DNA of 64,000 bases from Chitinophaga oryziterrae (lineage in GTDB: Bacteria > Bacteroidota > Bacteroidia > Chitinophagales > Chitinophagaceae). This document shows, piece after piece, positions 18,301 through 27,448 of this stretch. A model generated the notes under the pieces. The model was not told where the DNA came from. It ran no database searches and saw only the letters and a program-made list of their open reading frames with translations. Position numbers and translations under genes: made by a program. The stretch lies in assembly GCF_009758125.1 (NCBI RefSeq), contig NZ_WRXO01000009.1:248001-312000 (forward strand), read 5' to 3'. Every line of letters begins with the position of its first letter. The first letter of the stretch is position 1.

Positions 18301-19459
18301 GATCATCTTTAATCTCTTAAGCAATGCCTTTAAGTTCACACCTGAACATGGTAATATATCAGTAGACCTTCAGTTGCAAAACCCAAAGCAACTGGCGATT
18401 ATGGTGAAGGATAACGGGATAGGTATTCCTGAAGAAAAACAGGAAAGGATCTTTGAACGCTTCTTCCAGCATGATATTCCCGGTTCGCTGGTAAACCAGG
18501 GCAGTGGTATAGGCTTAAGTATCACCCGTGAATTCGTGAAATTACACGGGGGAAGTATCAGTGTAGACAGTACCCCGGGAATGGGTAGCTGTTTCACGAT
18601 CTTATTACCTGTTGATAACCAGTTATTAGTAACGGATCCGATAAAGGCATCTATCATGGTAGCGAAACCGGCTCCGGCTCCAATACCCGTGTATACAGGT
18701 AAAAAACCAGTGGTTTTGCTGATAGAAGACAATGAGGATTTCCGCTTTTACCTGAAGGATAACCTGGGATTGTACTATCATATTATAGATGCGCCTAACG
18801 GTCTGGCCGGATGGAACATTTTGCAGAATACCATCCCTAACCTGGTAGTAAGTGATGTGAGTATGCCCGAAATGGACGGACTGGAACTTTGCCGCCGTAT
18901 CCGTCAGCAACCCAGGATCGCCCACCTGCCGGTCATATTGCTTACCGCCCGTGCGGCCGAGGAAGATCAGCTGGAAGCGTTGGATAACGGCGCTACGGAT
19001 TATATCACCAAGCCCTTTAACTTTGAGATGCTCCTGTCCCGTATCCGGAACATTATCACCCAGCAGATATCTCTTAAAAACACCTTTAAACAGCATATAG
19101 ACGCTCATCCGGAAGAAATAGCGATCTCTTCCCAGGATGAAGTGTTTATTCAGAATGCCCTGCGCATTGTAGAAAAGAACATCTCCAATCCGGATTTCTC
19201 TGTAGAAGAGTTAAGCCGGGAATTACATATGAGCCGTGTATCGGCGTATAAGAAGCTGTTACAGTTAACCGGCAAGCCTCCCATTGAATTTATCCGTTCT
19301 ATCCGTTTGAAACGGGCCGCACAGTTACTGGAAAAAAGCCAGATGACCATTGCAGAAGTAGCTTATGAGGTAGGATTTAACAATCCTAAGTACTTCTCAA
19401 AGTACTTTAAGCTGGAATACAAGGTGTTACCTTCTGCTTACAGGGGAAAAACTGAGTGA
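15398..19459 (+). CDS. Hybrid two-component system regulator (HTCS 1)
   Basis: A 1353-residue one-protein sensor-regulator of the PUL type. The start is GTG, since an in-frame TAA lies at 15392-15394; it gives a clean signal peptide (MNKRILLLFLL...LLQAQ). Order of parts: periplasmic double beta-propeller from many IWIGT-type Reg_prop repeats, a Y_Y_Y domain (about 710-795), a transmembrane helix (about 802-825), HisKA with phospho-acceptor His860 in ISHEFRTPLS, HATPase with KDNGIGIP and GSGIGLS, receiver with Asp1153 in VVSDVSMPEMDG, and a C-terminal AraC helix-turn-helix (IAEVAYEVGFNNPKYFSKYFK). HTCS proteins bind oligosaccharides directly in the periplasm and activate neighbouring PUL operons. 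Its place between the GH95/SusC side and the GH31/SusC side suggests it controls both. Confidence 0.96.
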   Translation: MNKRILLLFLLVVLPALLLQAQTSQSQYQFTRIDIAQGLSANQVNTILKDSQGFMWFGTMSGLNRYDGYTFKVFRHDTRDTTSLSDNFITRLTEGPDGLIWVTNRYGQNIYNPATGTFERHPGKIMKQWGIPGDSINNIMKDSRGNFWFIVPDSGLYCYYPSVKHATRVPHVEHNIYTPSTNAIACMVQDKNKTIWILHTDGMLDMMDETYRQVFPYSHMPAQPGSSPLQNYEMIADTDGDLWIFSNSDVQGVYSFNTKKGFTHYDQNSSPLKLNNNIVRGVVQDNQGLIWVGTDHGGVNVIDKKHQSIEYLVNNSENPKSLGQNSINALYRDNSGIIWIGTYKRGLSYYHENIVKFPLFQHQVYAANSLPYDDVNRFAEDASHNLWIGTNGGGLIYYDRTHNTYKQYLHDAANANSPSGNVIVSLWIDHNQKLWIGSYFGGLDCFDGQHFTHYRHDPANPSSLSDNSVWEIFEDSKHQLWIGTLSGGLDLLNPATGVFQHFQKGQPNSIRSAYISALLEDKQGNLWIGTSDGIDVRDPQGRFTHYDSGPDKISNRNVICLFEDSRGMIWIGTHEGLNQFDPHTKKFRTFRREDGLPDNTVLNILEDNDHTLWMSTANGLSNLNKNTFKNYDESDGLQGREFNENAALKTSKGELIFGGGNGFNLFYPHNIAVNHNVPPVVFTDFQIFNNSMQPGEIINGRKLLSQSISTTKEITLKYKENVFSISFAALNFFHPEKNRYMYMLEGFNHEWLTTEGQLRMATYTNLDPGDYIFRVKASNNDGIWTQQPLELHIKILPPFWRTPLAFLIYVLLTLAALWLARRLILERERLRSRIEQERQEAQRMHELDALKIRFFTNISHEFRTPLSLIITPLEKIIKKDLESGLQQQLVLVQRNARRLLNLVNQLLDFRKMEVQEIKLYPVQGDIVPFIQELTTSFSDLSEKKQIHLDFHSNVSTLSMSYDPDKIEKIIFNLLSNAFKFTPEHGNISVDLQLQNPKQLAIMVKDNGIGIPEEKQERIFERFFQHDIPGSLVNQGSGIGLSITREFVKLHGGSISVDSTPGMGSCFTILLPVDNQLLVTDPIKASIMVAKPAPAPIPVYTGKKPVVLLIEDNEDFRFYLKDNLGLYYHIIDAPNGLAGWNILQNTIPNLVVSDVSMPEMDGLELCRRIRQQPRIAHLPVILLTARAAEEDQLEALDNGATDYITKPFNFEMLLSRIRNIITQQISLKNTFKQHIDAHPEEIAISSQDEVFIQNALRIVEKNISNPDFSVEELSRELHMSRVSAYKKLLQLTGKPPIEFIRSIRLKRAAQLLEKSQMTIAEVAYEVGFNNPKYFSKYFKLEYKVLPSAYRGKTE

Positions 19460-19460
19460 T

Positions 19461-19545
19461 GCATGGTCATGCATGATTCATACGGGGTTCATGCTTAAAC
19501 CATGCTTCAGGTATGAAGGAGACATGAAGGAGGTATGAATGAAGT
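19461..19545. repeat. Short repeat cluster just after HTCS 1
   Basis: Immediately after the HTCS 1 stop lies a run of CATGC-type words with GCATGG (19461-19466) and CCATGC (19500-19505) able to pair. Then come three tandem 11-bp units: ATGAAGGAGAC (19513-19523), ATGAAGGAGGT (19524-19534) and ATGAATGAAGT (19535-19545). No clear terminator U-tract follows. The function is unknown. Confidence 0.55.
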
Positions 19546-19656
19546 ATGGATCAACCCCTTCTTTCTGCTTTGTTTACCCTTTATTTATCTTTCAAAAGCT
19601 TTCAGATCCTTTTTTAAAAGACTAAAATCAATCTGGCAAAGGGTTTCCTATCTTTT

Positions 19657-19769
19657 CCTTTATCAAATGATCCCCCTTTCCTTATCAAATCCGTACTCTC
19701 CCTTAACATTTCGCCCCCTAATCAAATACATACCCTGACCCTGCGTCTTGGTGCAGTCGGTTACATTTG
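19657..19769 (+). promoter_or_regulatory. Phased ATCAAAT repeats and -7 box upstream of GH31
   Basis: In the 357-base gap before GH31, CCTTTATCAAAT (19657-19668), CCTTATCAAAT (19680-19690), a looser CCTTAACATTT (19701-19711) and CCCTAATCAAAT (19716-19727) recur. The first three are 21-22 bp apart. Downstream, TACATTTG at 19762-19769 matches the -7 consensus, but there is no TTG at the right distance upstream. A weak -33 box would fit a promoter that needs an activator such as HTCS 1. Confidence 0.45.
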
Positions 19770-19816
19770 TCAGCACACGTTAAAACTAATATAATCCTGT
19801 AGAAAGGAACAATTCC

Positions 19817-22675
19817 ATGTATATGAAGAAAAAGAGACTCTTCCCGCTTGTGTTTTTTACGCTATGCATACAATTTTGTTATGCGGACCATATAGAAAGA
19901 CTGAAAGACGGTTTACTTATCAGGTTAGAAAGACCAGCAGCAGGCGGCACGAAACAAGTGAAACTGCAGGTGATATCAGACAGGATCATCCGGGTAACGG
20001 CCAGTGCAAATGACTCCATCTCAACAACTCCCAGTCTGATATCCATCGTTTCCGGTACCCCGGACATAAAATGGACATCAGACGAGAAAGACAATAAGGT
20101 AACATTAAAGACAAAGGAGCTGATGGCTACCGTGAACCTGACAACCGGGGAAGTGGTATTCATGGATAAAGCAGGAAATGTCATCTTACAGGAAAAGAAA
20201 GGTGGTGGTAAAACCTTTACTACTGAAAATATAGATGGCCATCCGCTATACCGCCTGCAACAGGTATTTGAATCACCCGCAGGAGAAGCCTTTTACGGAC
20301 TGGGGCAACACCAGACCGGCCTGATGAACTATAAGGACCAGGATGTGGACCTTACACAGTTCAATTCTGTGGCCGTGGTACCTTTCCTGGTATCCAGTCA
20401 TCATTACGGTCTGTTATGGGATAACTATTCCATCACCCGTTTTGGGGACGACCGCCCATATGAAGAGCTGGGCAAACTACTACTGTATAATAAAGAAGGG
20501 AAACCGGATGGCCTCACCGCTACCTATGCCCTGAGGAAAAAAACAGACAGCATCTTTTTACAGCGCAATGAGAATAAAATAGATTACGCCTTTATCCCTT
20601 CTCTTGCAAATATCCCCACGGGATATCCAATGGAAAAAGGGGTTATTACCTGGGAAGGAAGTATCTCTCCCCTGGCAGACGGGCTTCAAAAATTTTATAT
20701 TTCGGCTTCCGGTTACATCAAAATCTGGGTGGATGGAGAATTAATGCTGGACAAGTGGAGAGAAGGGTGGAACCCGGGTCCTTCCGTTTTCCGGCATCAG
20801 CTTTATAAGGGTCATAAACACGCTGTTAAGATAGAATGGATACCAGAGTCCGACCAGGCCTTTATCTCCATAAAACAGCTCTCTCCTGCCCCGGAAACGC
20901 TGCAGAATAAGATAGCCTTTACATCCGAAGCCGGAGAAAAGATCGATTACTACTTTGTATATGGTAATAATACGGACGAAGTCATTGCCGGTTACCGTGA
21001 AATTACCGGAGCAGCTACTATCATCCCAAAATGGGCGCTGGGTTACTGGCAGAGCCGCGAGCGTTACAAAACACAACGTGAAGTAATCAGCACAGTGCAG
21101 GAGTTCCGGAAAAAGAACATTCCTATTGATAATATCGTGATGGACTGGTCGTACTGGAAACAGGACGCCTGGGGCAGTCAGGAATTTGATCCTGCCCGTT
21201 TCCCTGATGCAAAAGGAATGATCGATTCCCTGCACCGCATTTATCATACTCATTTCATGATCTCTGCATGGCCTAAGTTCTACAAAGGCATCGACAACTA
21301 TAAATTACTGGATAATAAAGGATGGTTGTATAAACAGAATATTAAGGACGAACAAAGAGACTGGATAGGGCAAGGATATGTATCCACATTCTACGATGCC
21401 TTTAATCCGGATGCCCGTAAGATGTTCTGGAGTATGCTGAGCAAAGGTCTGTACAGTAAAGGCGTAGACGCCTGGTGGCTGGATGCGACAGAACCGGACA
21501 TTTATTCCAACTCTACCATCGAACACCGTAAAGCACTGATGAACCCTACAGCATTAGGATCATCTACACAATATTTCAATCCCTATTCCTTAGAAAATGC
21601 CAAAGGCATTTATGAAGGACAGCGTAAAGAAAATCCTGATCAGCGCGTATTTATCTTAACACGTTCTGCTTTTGCCGGCATACAGCGTTATGCCGCAGCT
21701 ACCTGGAGCGGAGACATTGCTTCCCGCTTCGATGAGCTGGCCAGACAGATACCTGCAGGGCTGAACTTCAGTTTATCCGGTTTACCGTACTGGACTACAG
21801 ATATCGGAGGTTTTTATGTGGAGGACAAATACGATAAGCCTAATCCAAAGGGAGCCGACTTACAGGAATGGAGGGAGCTCAATACCCGCTGGTTCCAGTA
21901 CGGGGCCTTTTGTCCATTGTTCCGTTCTCACGGGCAGTATCCTTACAGGGAGCCGTTTAATATTGCGCCTGAGAACAGCCCCGAATTCAAATCCATGCTG
22001 TATTACGATCAGCTCAGATATCGCTTAATGCCTTATATTTACTCCCTGGCGGGACAGGCATACCACAATGGTTATACGCTCATGCGTGGGCTCATTATGG
22101 ATTTCGATAAGGATACTACCGTACAGCGTATCGGTGACCAGTTTATGTTTGGTCCTGCTTTGCTGGTAAACCCGGTATATACTTATAAAGCCCGCACCCG
22201 TAAACTATACCTTCCGGCTAATACCGGCTGGTACAACCTCTACAACGGGGAATACCAGGAAGGAGGCAAATACATTACCGCGGATGCTCCTTTAGACAGG
22301 ATGCCTCTCTATGTAAAAGCAGGCAGTATCATCCCTTTCGGCCCGGCGTTGCAATATACTTCACAACTGCCAGCCGATACCATTACCCTATACGTATATA
22401 CCGGTAGCAACGGAACATTTAATCTCTACGAAGATGAGGGGGTAAACTATAATTATGAAAAAGGCCAATTCAGCAATATCACCTTCACATATAATGAGGC
22501 AAACAAAACGTTGACAATAGGCAAACGGGAAGGCAGCTTCCCGGGCATGTTGCAGCAGCGTAGCTTCCGTGTGATAAAAGCAGGGAAAGAAAGCCCTGTG
22601 GCACTCAGTTTCAATAATAAAAACGGACAAATAATAAAATACAGTGGCAATGAACAAACACTTGTGATTAAATAA
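19817..22675 (+). CDS. Glycoside hydrolase family 31, alpha-xylosidase-like with PA14 insert
   Basis: A 952-residue secreted enzyme (signal peptide ends CYADH region; a start two residues later at 19823 is equally good). An N-terminal beta domain is followed by a PA14-like insert (about 265-355: GLQKFYISASGYIKIWVDGE), then the TIM barrel from WALGYWQSRERYKT. Catalytic nucleophile Asp556 lies in AWWLDATEPD and acid/base Asp633 in WSGDIASRFDEL. The PA14 insert and the WWxDATEPD form recall the xyloglucan alpha-xylosidases of Bacteroides and Cellvibrio; alpha-glucosidase activity is the alternative. It is the first gene of the plus-strand operon leading into SusC 74 bases downstream. Confidence 0.92.
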   Translation: MYMKKKRLFPLVFFTLCIQFCYADHIERLKDGLLIRLERPAAGGTKQVKLQVISDRIIRVTASANDSISTTPSLISIVSGTPDIKWTSDEKDNKVTLKTKELMATVNLTTGEVVFMDKAGNVILQEKKGGGKTFTTENIDGHPLYRLQQVFESPAGEAFYGLGQHQTGLMNYKDQDVDLTQFNSVAVVPFLVSSHHYGLLWDNYSITRFGDDRPYEELGKLLLYNKEGKPDGLTATYALRKKTDSIFLQRNENKIDYAFIPSLANIPTGYPMEKGVITWEGSISPLADGLQKFYISASGYIKIWVDGELMLDKWREGWNPGPSVFRHQLYKGHKHAVKIEWIPESDQAFISIKQLSPAPETLQNKIAFTSEAGEKIDYYFVYGNNTDEVIAGYREITGAATIIPKWALGYWQSRERYKTQREVISTVQEFRKKNIPIDNIVMDWSYWKQDAWGSQEFDPARFPDAKGMIDSLHRIYHTHFMISAWPKFYKGIDNYKLLDNKGWLYKQNIKDEQRDWIGQGYVSTFYDAFNPDARKMFWSMLSKGLYSKGVDAWWLDATEPDIYSNSTIEHRKALMNPTALGSSTQYFNPYSLENAKGIYEGQRKENPDQRVFILTRSAFAGIQRYAAATWSGDIASRFDELARQIPAGLNFSLSGLPYWTTDIGGFYVEDKYDKPNPKGADLQEWRELNTRWFQYGAFCPLFRSHGQYPYREPFNIAPENSPEFKSMLYYDQLRYRLMPYIYSLAGQAYHNGYTLMRGLIMDFDKDTTVQRIGDQFMFGPALLVNPVYTYKARTRKLYLPANTGWYNLYNGEYQEGGKYITADAPLDRMPLYVKAGSIIPFGPALQYTSQLPADTITLYVYTGSNGTFNLYEDEGVNYNYEKGQFSNITFTYNEANKTLTIGKREGSFPGMLQQRSFRVIKAGKESPVALSFNNKNGQIIKYSGNEQTLVIK

Positions 22676-22749
22676 CAGTAACACGTTACGAACCAAAATT
22701 TCACGTATCAAAAAACAAATTCCATCCCTTTAACAAACATTCTAACATT

Positions 22750-25700
22750 ATGAAAACTGCGTACAAAATCAGGGATTTTGTGACTGCCAACAGGGTACCG
22801 GCACTGCTGCTCACATTGCTGTTATCAGGCAACATGATATCTGCCCAGACTGCAAAACATGCACTCTCCGGCAAGATAACTGAAGCCGGCAAAAACACTC
22901 CTTTACCCGGCGCCAGCGTGCGTGTAAAAGGTACAAATGCAGGTGCGATCACAGATGGTACAGGTGCATTCAAACTTGAAGTAAGTAATACCGATACACT
23001 GGAAATAACACTGGTTGGTTTTACAAGACAGGTAATAGCGGTAAAAGACAGGACATCCATCACGATATCCATGTCTGAAGGCGCAACCGGTCTGAATGAA
23101 TTAATCGTAGTAGGTTATGGTGCGGAAAAGAAGAAACTGGTGACAGGCGCCATCGACCACGTAAATACACAACAACTGGAACAGAACCACACTTTGCAGG
23201 TTGACCAGGCATTACAGGGACAAACTCCCGGTGTACAGATCACTGCTAATTCTGCCCAGCCAGGCGAATCAATGAAAGTGCGTATACGCGGGGCCGGTAC
23301 TGTAGGTAATGCTGATCCACTGTATATTGTGGATGGTGTGCCTGTAAAAGATATCAGCTACCTGAATGCTACTGACATTGCTTCCATTGACGTACTGAAA
23401 GATGCTGCTTCTGCGGCTATCTACGGTTCCAGGGCAGCAAATGGTGTTGTACTGGTTACTACCAAAAGAGGCCGTCAGGGTGGTATGACACTCTCCTACG
23501 ATGCTTATTACGGTGTACAGAACCCCTCTCATAAAGTATCCCTGCTGGACGCGCATGACTACGGTGTCATCGCGAATGAAATGGCGATCAACTCCGGTAG
23601 TACTCCTTACTTTACAGTTGATCAGTTAAGCAAACTGGGTAAGGGAACAGACTGGCAGGAAGCGATGTATAATAAAAAAGCACCTATACAGAATCATACA
23701 TTAAGTCTGTCCGGTGGTAACGATAAATCTATCTACTCAGCTTCTCTTGCTTATACCAAACAGGAAGGCGTTATAGGCTTTAAAGGGCAATCGGTTTATG
23801 ACCGCATATCCTTCCGTATGAACTCTGAACATAAGATGTATAAAGACATCATTGTGTTTGGTGAGAACATGACCTTTGCACAGTCTAACAAAAAAGGTGT
23901 GGCTGTTGGCAATATCTACGACAACACTTTCCACTCTGTATTCAGTGTAAGTCCGCTGTTCCCTGTATATAATGCAGACGGCTCCTTTGCTAAATCTACT
24001 TTTAATGCAGATGAAGCCAACCCGGTAGCCGCCATGTATTATCAGAATCAGAATAAAGCAAAAACAGACAGGTTAGTAGGAGATGCTTACTTACAGGCAG
24101 AACCTGTTAAAGGATTGAAACTGCGTAGTGATTTCGGACTGGACCTTAATTACTCCGATGTACGGAGTTATCTGCCGGTATATGATCTTTCCCTGAACGT
24201 ATACAATACTCACTCTCAGGCCAACCAGGGTATATACCGCGGTGTTACCTGGAACTGGGATAATACCATCAGCTACCAGCATTCTATTGGAAAACATAAT
24301 TTTACCGCACTGGCAGGTATGAATGCCAGCAGAACAATTGGCAGTTATTTACGGGGTTATAAGCAAGACCTCACGAAAGAGGGCCTCGACAATGCTGTTA
24401 TCAATAACGGAACAACAGACAGTACGCAAAGGATCTTCGGATCGGACAGTACCACCTCACTGGTTTCCTATTTCGGCCGTATCAGTTATAACTACGCTGA
24501 AAAATACCTGTTCACCGCAGTGTTAAGGTCTGATGCCTCTTCCAGGTTTGGTCCTAATCACCGCACTGGTTATTTCCCTTCCTTCTCACTTGGATGGGTA
24601 CCCAGTAATGAGTCCTTCATGCACGTTTCCTGGTTACCTTACCTGAAGATCCGTGCAGGATGGGGCCAAAATGGTAACCTGCCACAGTATTACAGCCAAT
24701 ACCTTTCCACTATCTCCACACAATTCCTTGGATATTATTTTGGAGCAGGAGAAAATGCTGCTGTAGGCGCTGCACCGATACGTATCTCTAATCCCGATCT
24801 TAAATGGGAAACATCAGAACAGGCCAACATTGGTTTTGACGCACAATTATTCAAAGATTTCAATTTAACGGTAGATCTATACCGCAAAACGACAAAAGAC
24901 TGGCTGGTAGGAGTAAATACGCCTGCAATCTCCGGTTCCAGTACTTCACTGATCAATGGTGGTGATGTACGCAACCAGGGTGTGGAAATATCATTAGGAT
25001 ATAATCATACTTTCCATGACCTCACTGTTGGTGTTAATGCCAATATGGGCCTGAACCGTAATGAAGTAACAGATATTCCTAATCCTGAGAAAATAATCAA
25101 TGGAGCAACCGGTATAACATATGCCAGCATGCCTGAATTCTACCGTGCACAGAAAGGCTTCCCAATGGGATATTTCTACGGATATAAAACAGCAGGTATC
25201 TTCCAGAATAACAATGAGATCGCTGCTTATGTAGGAAAAGACGGGACTAAGATCCAGCCTAATGCACAACCCGGCGATGTTCGTTTCAAAGATGTAAACG
25301 GTGATGGCGTAATTGACAGTAAAGATGAAGGACAGATTGGTAACCCATATCCTAAATTCACTTACGGTTTAAGTGTGAACCTGGGTTACAAAGGATTTGA
25401 CTTCTCTGTTGCATTATATGGTAACTATGGTAACCAGATATGGGACGGTACACATGATTTCTCCCGCCCGCTCAGTAACTATTCTACAGAAATACTCGGT
25501 CGCTGGACAGGTGAAGGAACATCTAACCGTATTCCCCGTGTAACTGACGGAGCAGAGCTGAACCAGAACTGGATCCGTTCTTCTGACCTCTATGTCCATG
25601 ATGCATCGTTCTTACGCGTGAAGAGCCTGAACCTTGGATATGATTTCAAAAAGGTATTCCACAACTTACCATTACAACAGTTGAGATTATATGTGTCCGG

Positions 25701-25842
25701 CACCAACCTGTTCACTTTTACAAAGTATAAAGGAACAGATCCTGAAGTAGGCTACGGCCCTTCCGGCTGGGCTTCCGGTATAGACCTGGGTACTTATCCG
25801 CAACCTAAGACAGTGCTGGTAGGCGTGAACGTTAGACTTTAA
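22750..25842 (+). CDS. SusC/RagA family TonB-linked outer-membrane receptor
   Basis: A full-length SusC protein of 1030 residues with a signal peptide ending SAQ near residue 28. Next come the carboxypeptidase-like domain (about 33-112, GKITEAGKNTPLPGASVRVKG), the ELIVVGYG segment and the plug (DQALQGQTPGVQIT, VRIRGAGTVGN, YIVDGVPVKD, IDVLKDAASAAIYG, NGVVLVTTKRG). The barrel ends in the usual aromatic-rich strand (VGVNVRL; last residue Leu instead of Phe). It lies in one operon with the GH31 before it and SusD 18 bases after it, and imports the oligosaccharide that the GH31 then trims. Confidence 0.95.
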   Translation: MKTAYKIRDFVTANRVPALLLTLLLSGNMISAQTAKHALSGKITEAGKNTPLPGASVRVKGTNAGAITDGTGAFKLEVSNTDTLEITLVGFTRQVIAVKDRTSITISMSEGATGLNELIVVGYGAEKKKLVTGAIDHVNTQQLEQNHTLQVDQALQGQTPGVQITANSAQPGESMKVRIRGAGTVGNADPLYIVDGVPVKDISYLNATDIASIDVLKDAASAAIYGSRAANGVVLVTTKRGRQGGMTLSYDAYYGVQNPSHKVSLLDAHDYGVIANEMAINSGSTPYFTVDQLSKLGKGTDWQEAMYNKKAPIQNHTLSLSGGNDKSIYSASLAYTKQEGVIGFKGQSVYDRISFRMNSEHKMYKDIIVFGENMTFAQSNKKGVAVGNIYDNTFHSVFSVSPLFPVYNADGSFAKSTFNADEANPVAAMYYQNQNKAKTDRLVGDAYLQAEPVKGLKLRSDFGLDLNYSDVRSYLPVYDLSLNVYNTHSQANQGIYRGVTWNWDNTISYQHSIGKHNFTALAGMNASRTIGSYLRGYKQDLTKEGLDNAVINNGTTDSTQRIFGSDSTTSLVSYFGRISYNYAEKYLFTAVLRSDASSRFGPNHRTGYFPSFSLGWVPSNESFMHVSWLPYLKIRAGWGQNGNLPQYYSQYLSTISTQFLGYYFGAGENAAVGAAPIRISNPDLKWETSEQANIGFDAQLFKDFNLTVDLYRKTTKDWLVGVNTPAISGSSTSLINGGDVRNQGVEISLGYNHTFHDLTVGVNANMGLNRNEVTDIPNPEKIINGATGITYASMPEFYRAQKGFPMGYFYGYKTAGIFQNNNEIAAYVGKDGTKIQPNAQPGDVRFKDVNGDGVIDSKDEGQIGNPYPKFTYGLSVNLGYKGFDFSVALYGNYGNQIWDGTHDFSRPLSNYSTEILGRWTGEGTSNRIPRVTDGAELNQNWIRSSDLYVHDASFLRVKSLNLGYDFKKVFHNLPLQQLRLYVSGTNLFTFTKYKGTDPEVGYGPSGWASGIDLGTYPQPKTVLVGVNVRL

Positions 25843-25860
25843 AACTGTAAATCATTCCAC

Positions 25861-27426
25861 ATGAAAAAGATCATCATTTCAGCTATAATCATCACCATCT
25901 TTGCTGCCTGCAGCAAGAGTTTCCTGGATACATCCCCGGTAGATCAACAGACGGAAGCATCCTTTTATAAAACACCTGCACAGGCTTTACAGGCACTGGT
26001 AGCTGTATACAATCAACTGGAGATAGGCGATTACGATAATATACAACTGGTATCCGAACTGGCCAGCGACGATTGCTTTGGCGGTGGTGGTACTTCCGAC
26101 CTGGTATGGAAACAATGGGACCGCTTCCAGGAAGCTTCCAATATGAACATTGGCATCTGGCAGAAATATTATACCGGTATTTACAGGGCCAACGTATTAC
26201 TGTCTAAATTAGATGGTGTGAACTGGGGCGCAGATACGACCCTTAAAACACAGTACGCTGCTGAAGCCCATTTCCTCAGAGCTTACTTCTACTTCGACCT
26301 GGTGCGTATGTTCGGGAATATTCCGCTGGCCACCTCTCCCCTCACGCCTGCTGAATACAATACGCCACAGGCAGCACCTGCGGATGTATATAAACTGATC
26401 GCAGAGGACCTTCAGTTTGCAGCAGCCAAGCTGCCTGCTACGGCTTATGGCGGTATTTCCAGCGCTGATTACGGAAGGGTGAACAAATGGGCTGCGGAGT
26501 CTTTAATAGGCCGCGTATACCTTTATTATACCGGATATTACAACCAGACAGACCTGGCGGGTGTGATCAATAAAACGGACGCTATCAACTATCTTGATAA
26601 TGTGATTAACGCAGGTGGTTACGGACTGGTAGATTCTTTCCCCCGCCTGTGGCAGTCATCTCTTTCCCGATTTGTCGGAGAGGATAATAAAGAAACCGTA
26701 TGGTCCATCAAATTCACTTATAAAGGCTTAGGCAGCTGGGACCAGCACAATGGTAACCGTATGCAGGTAGATATCGCCATCCGTGGTCAGATCTTACTGC
26801 CTTACTACCAGGGCTGGGGTGCAGGTACTGTAAACAGCAAATTATACGATGCTTATGACGGTGCAGATACCCGCAAATCCGGCGGTATTATTTCTATTGC
26901 AGATGAAAATCTTTCAAAGTACGTGTTAAGCGATCAGGCACAATACACCGGTTACTTCTGGAAAAAATATACCCCGATGGATGAAGGTAATGCAGTGGAT
27001 AAAGGCGGCAATTTCCAGATAGATAATTACTACGACAATGTAGTGATCCGTTATGCAGATGTACTGCTGATGGCAGCAGAGCTGAACCTCGATGCAAATC
27101 TCAGCAAGGCACAGGATTATTATAACCGTGTTCGCGACCGCGCATTCCTGAGTACTTCTTACCGTAAGACATTAACACCTGATGCTGCCGGTAAAAGCCT
27201 CATTATGGAAGAACGCAGACTGGAACTGGCGCTGGAAGGACAACGTTACTGGGACCTGTTACGTCAGGGCCTGAACGTGGCAAAAGCGGCGATAGACAAC
27301 AGCAATGGAGACGGTCAGTTTGATGTGAGCTTCCCTCTTGCCAAACAGGGTCTTTTCAAGATCCCTGAACAGGAAATCAGCTTATCCAATGGCGCGTATA
27401 AACAAAATCCAGGCTGGACTAATTAA
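25861..27426 (+). CDS. SusD/RagB family outer-membrane lipoprotein
   Basis: A 521-residue SusD lid protein with lipobox Cys17 (IFAACSK). Family marks are SFLDTSP, EAHFLRAYFYFDLVRMFGNIPL, YYNRVRDRAF, IMEERRLELALEGQRYWDLLR and the closing KQNPGW. It follows its SusC by 18 bases and is followed by a surface lipoprotein 22 bases later, the standard SusC-SusD-binding protein order. Confidence 0.95.
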   Translation: MKKIIISAIIITIFAACSKSFLDTSPVDQQTEASFYKTPAQALQALVAVYNQLEIGDYDNIQLVSELASDDCFGGGGTSDLVWKQWDRFQEASNMNIGIWQKYYTGIYRANVLLSKLDGVNWGADTTLKTQYAAEAHFLRAYFYFDLVRMFGNIPLATSPLTPAEYNTPQAAPADVYKLIAEDLQFAAAKLPATAYGGISSADYGRVNKWAAESLIGRVYLYYTGYYNQTDLAGVINKTDAINYLDNVINAGGYGLVDSFPRLWQSSLSRFVGEDNKETVWSIKFTYKGLGSWDQHNGNRMQVDIAIRGQILLPYYQGWGAGTVNSKLYDAYDGADTRKSGGIISIADENLSKYVLSDQAQYTGYFWKKYTPMDEGNAVDKGGNFQIDNYYDNVVIRYADVLLMAAELNLDANLSKAQDYYNRVRDRAFLSTSYRKTLTPDAAGKSLIMEERRLELALEGQRYWDLLRQGLNVAKAAIDNSNGDGQFDVSFPLAKQGLFKIPEQEISLSNGAYKQNPGWTN

Positions 27427-27448
27427 TAATTCCACTAAAAACTGAGAT

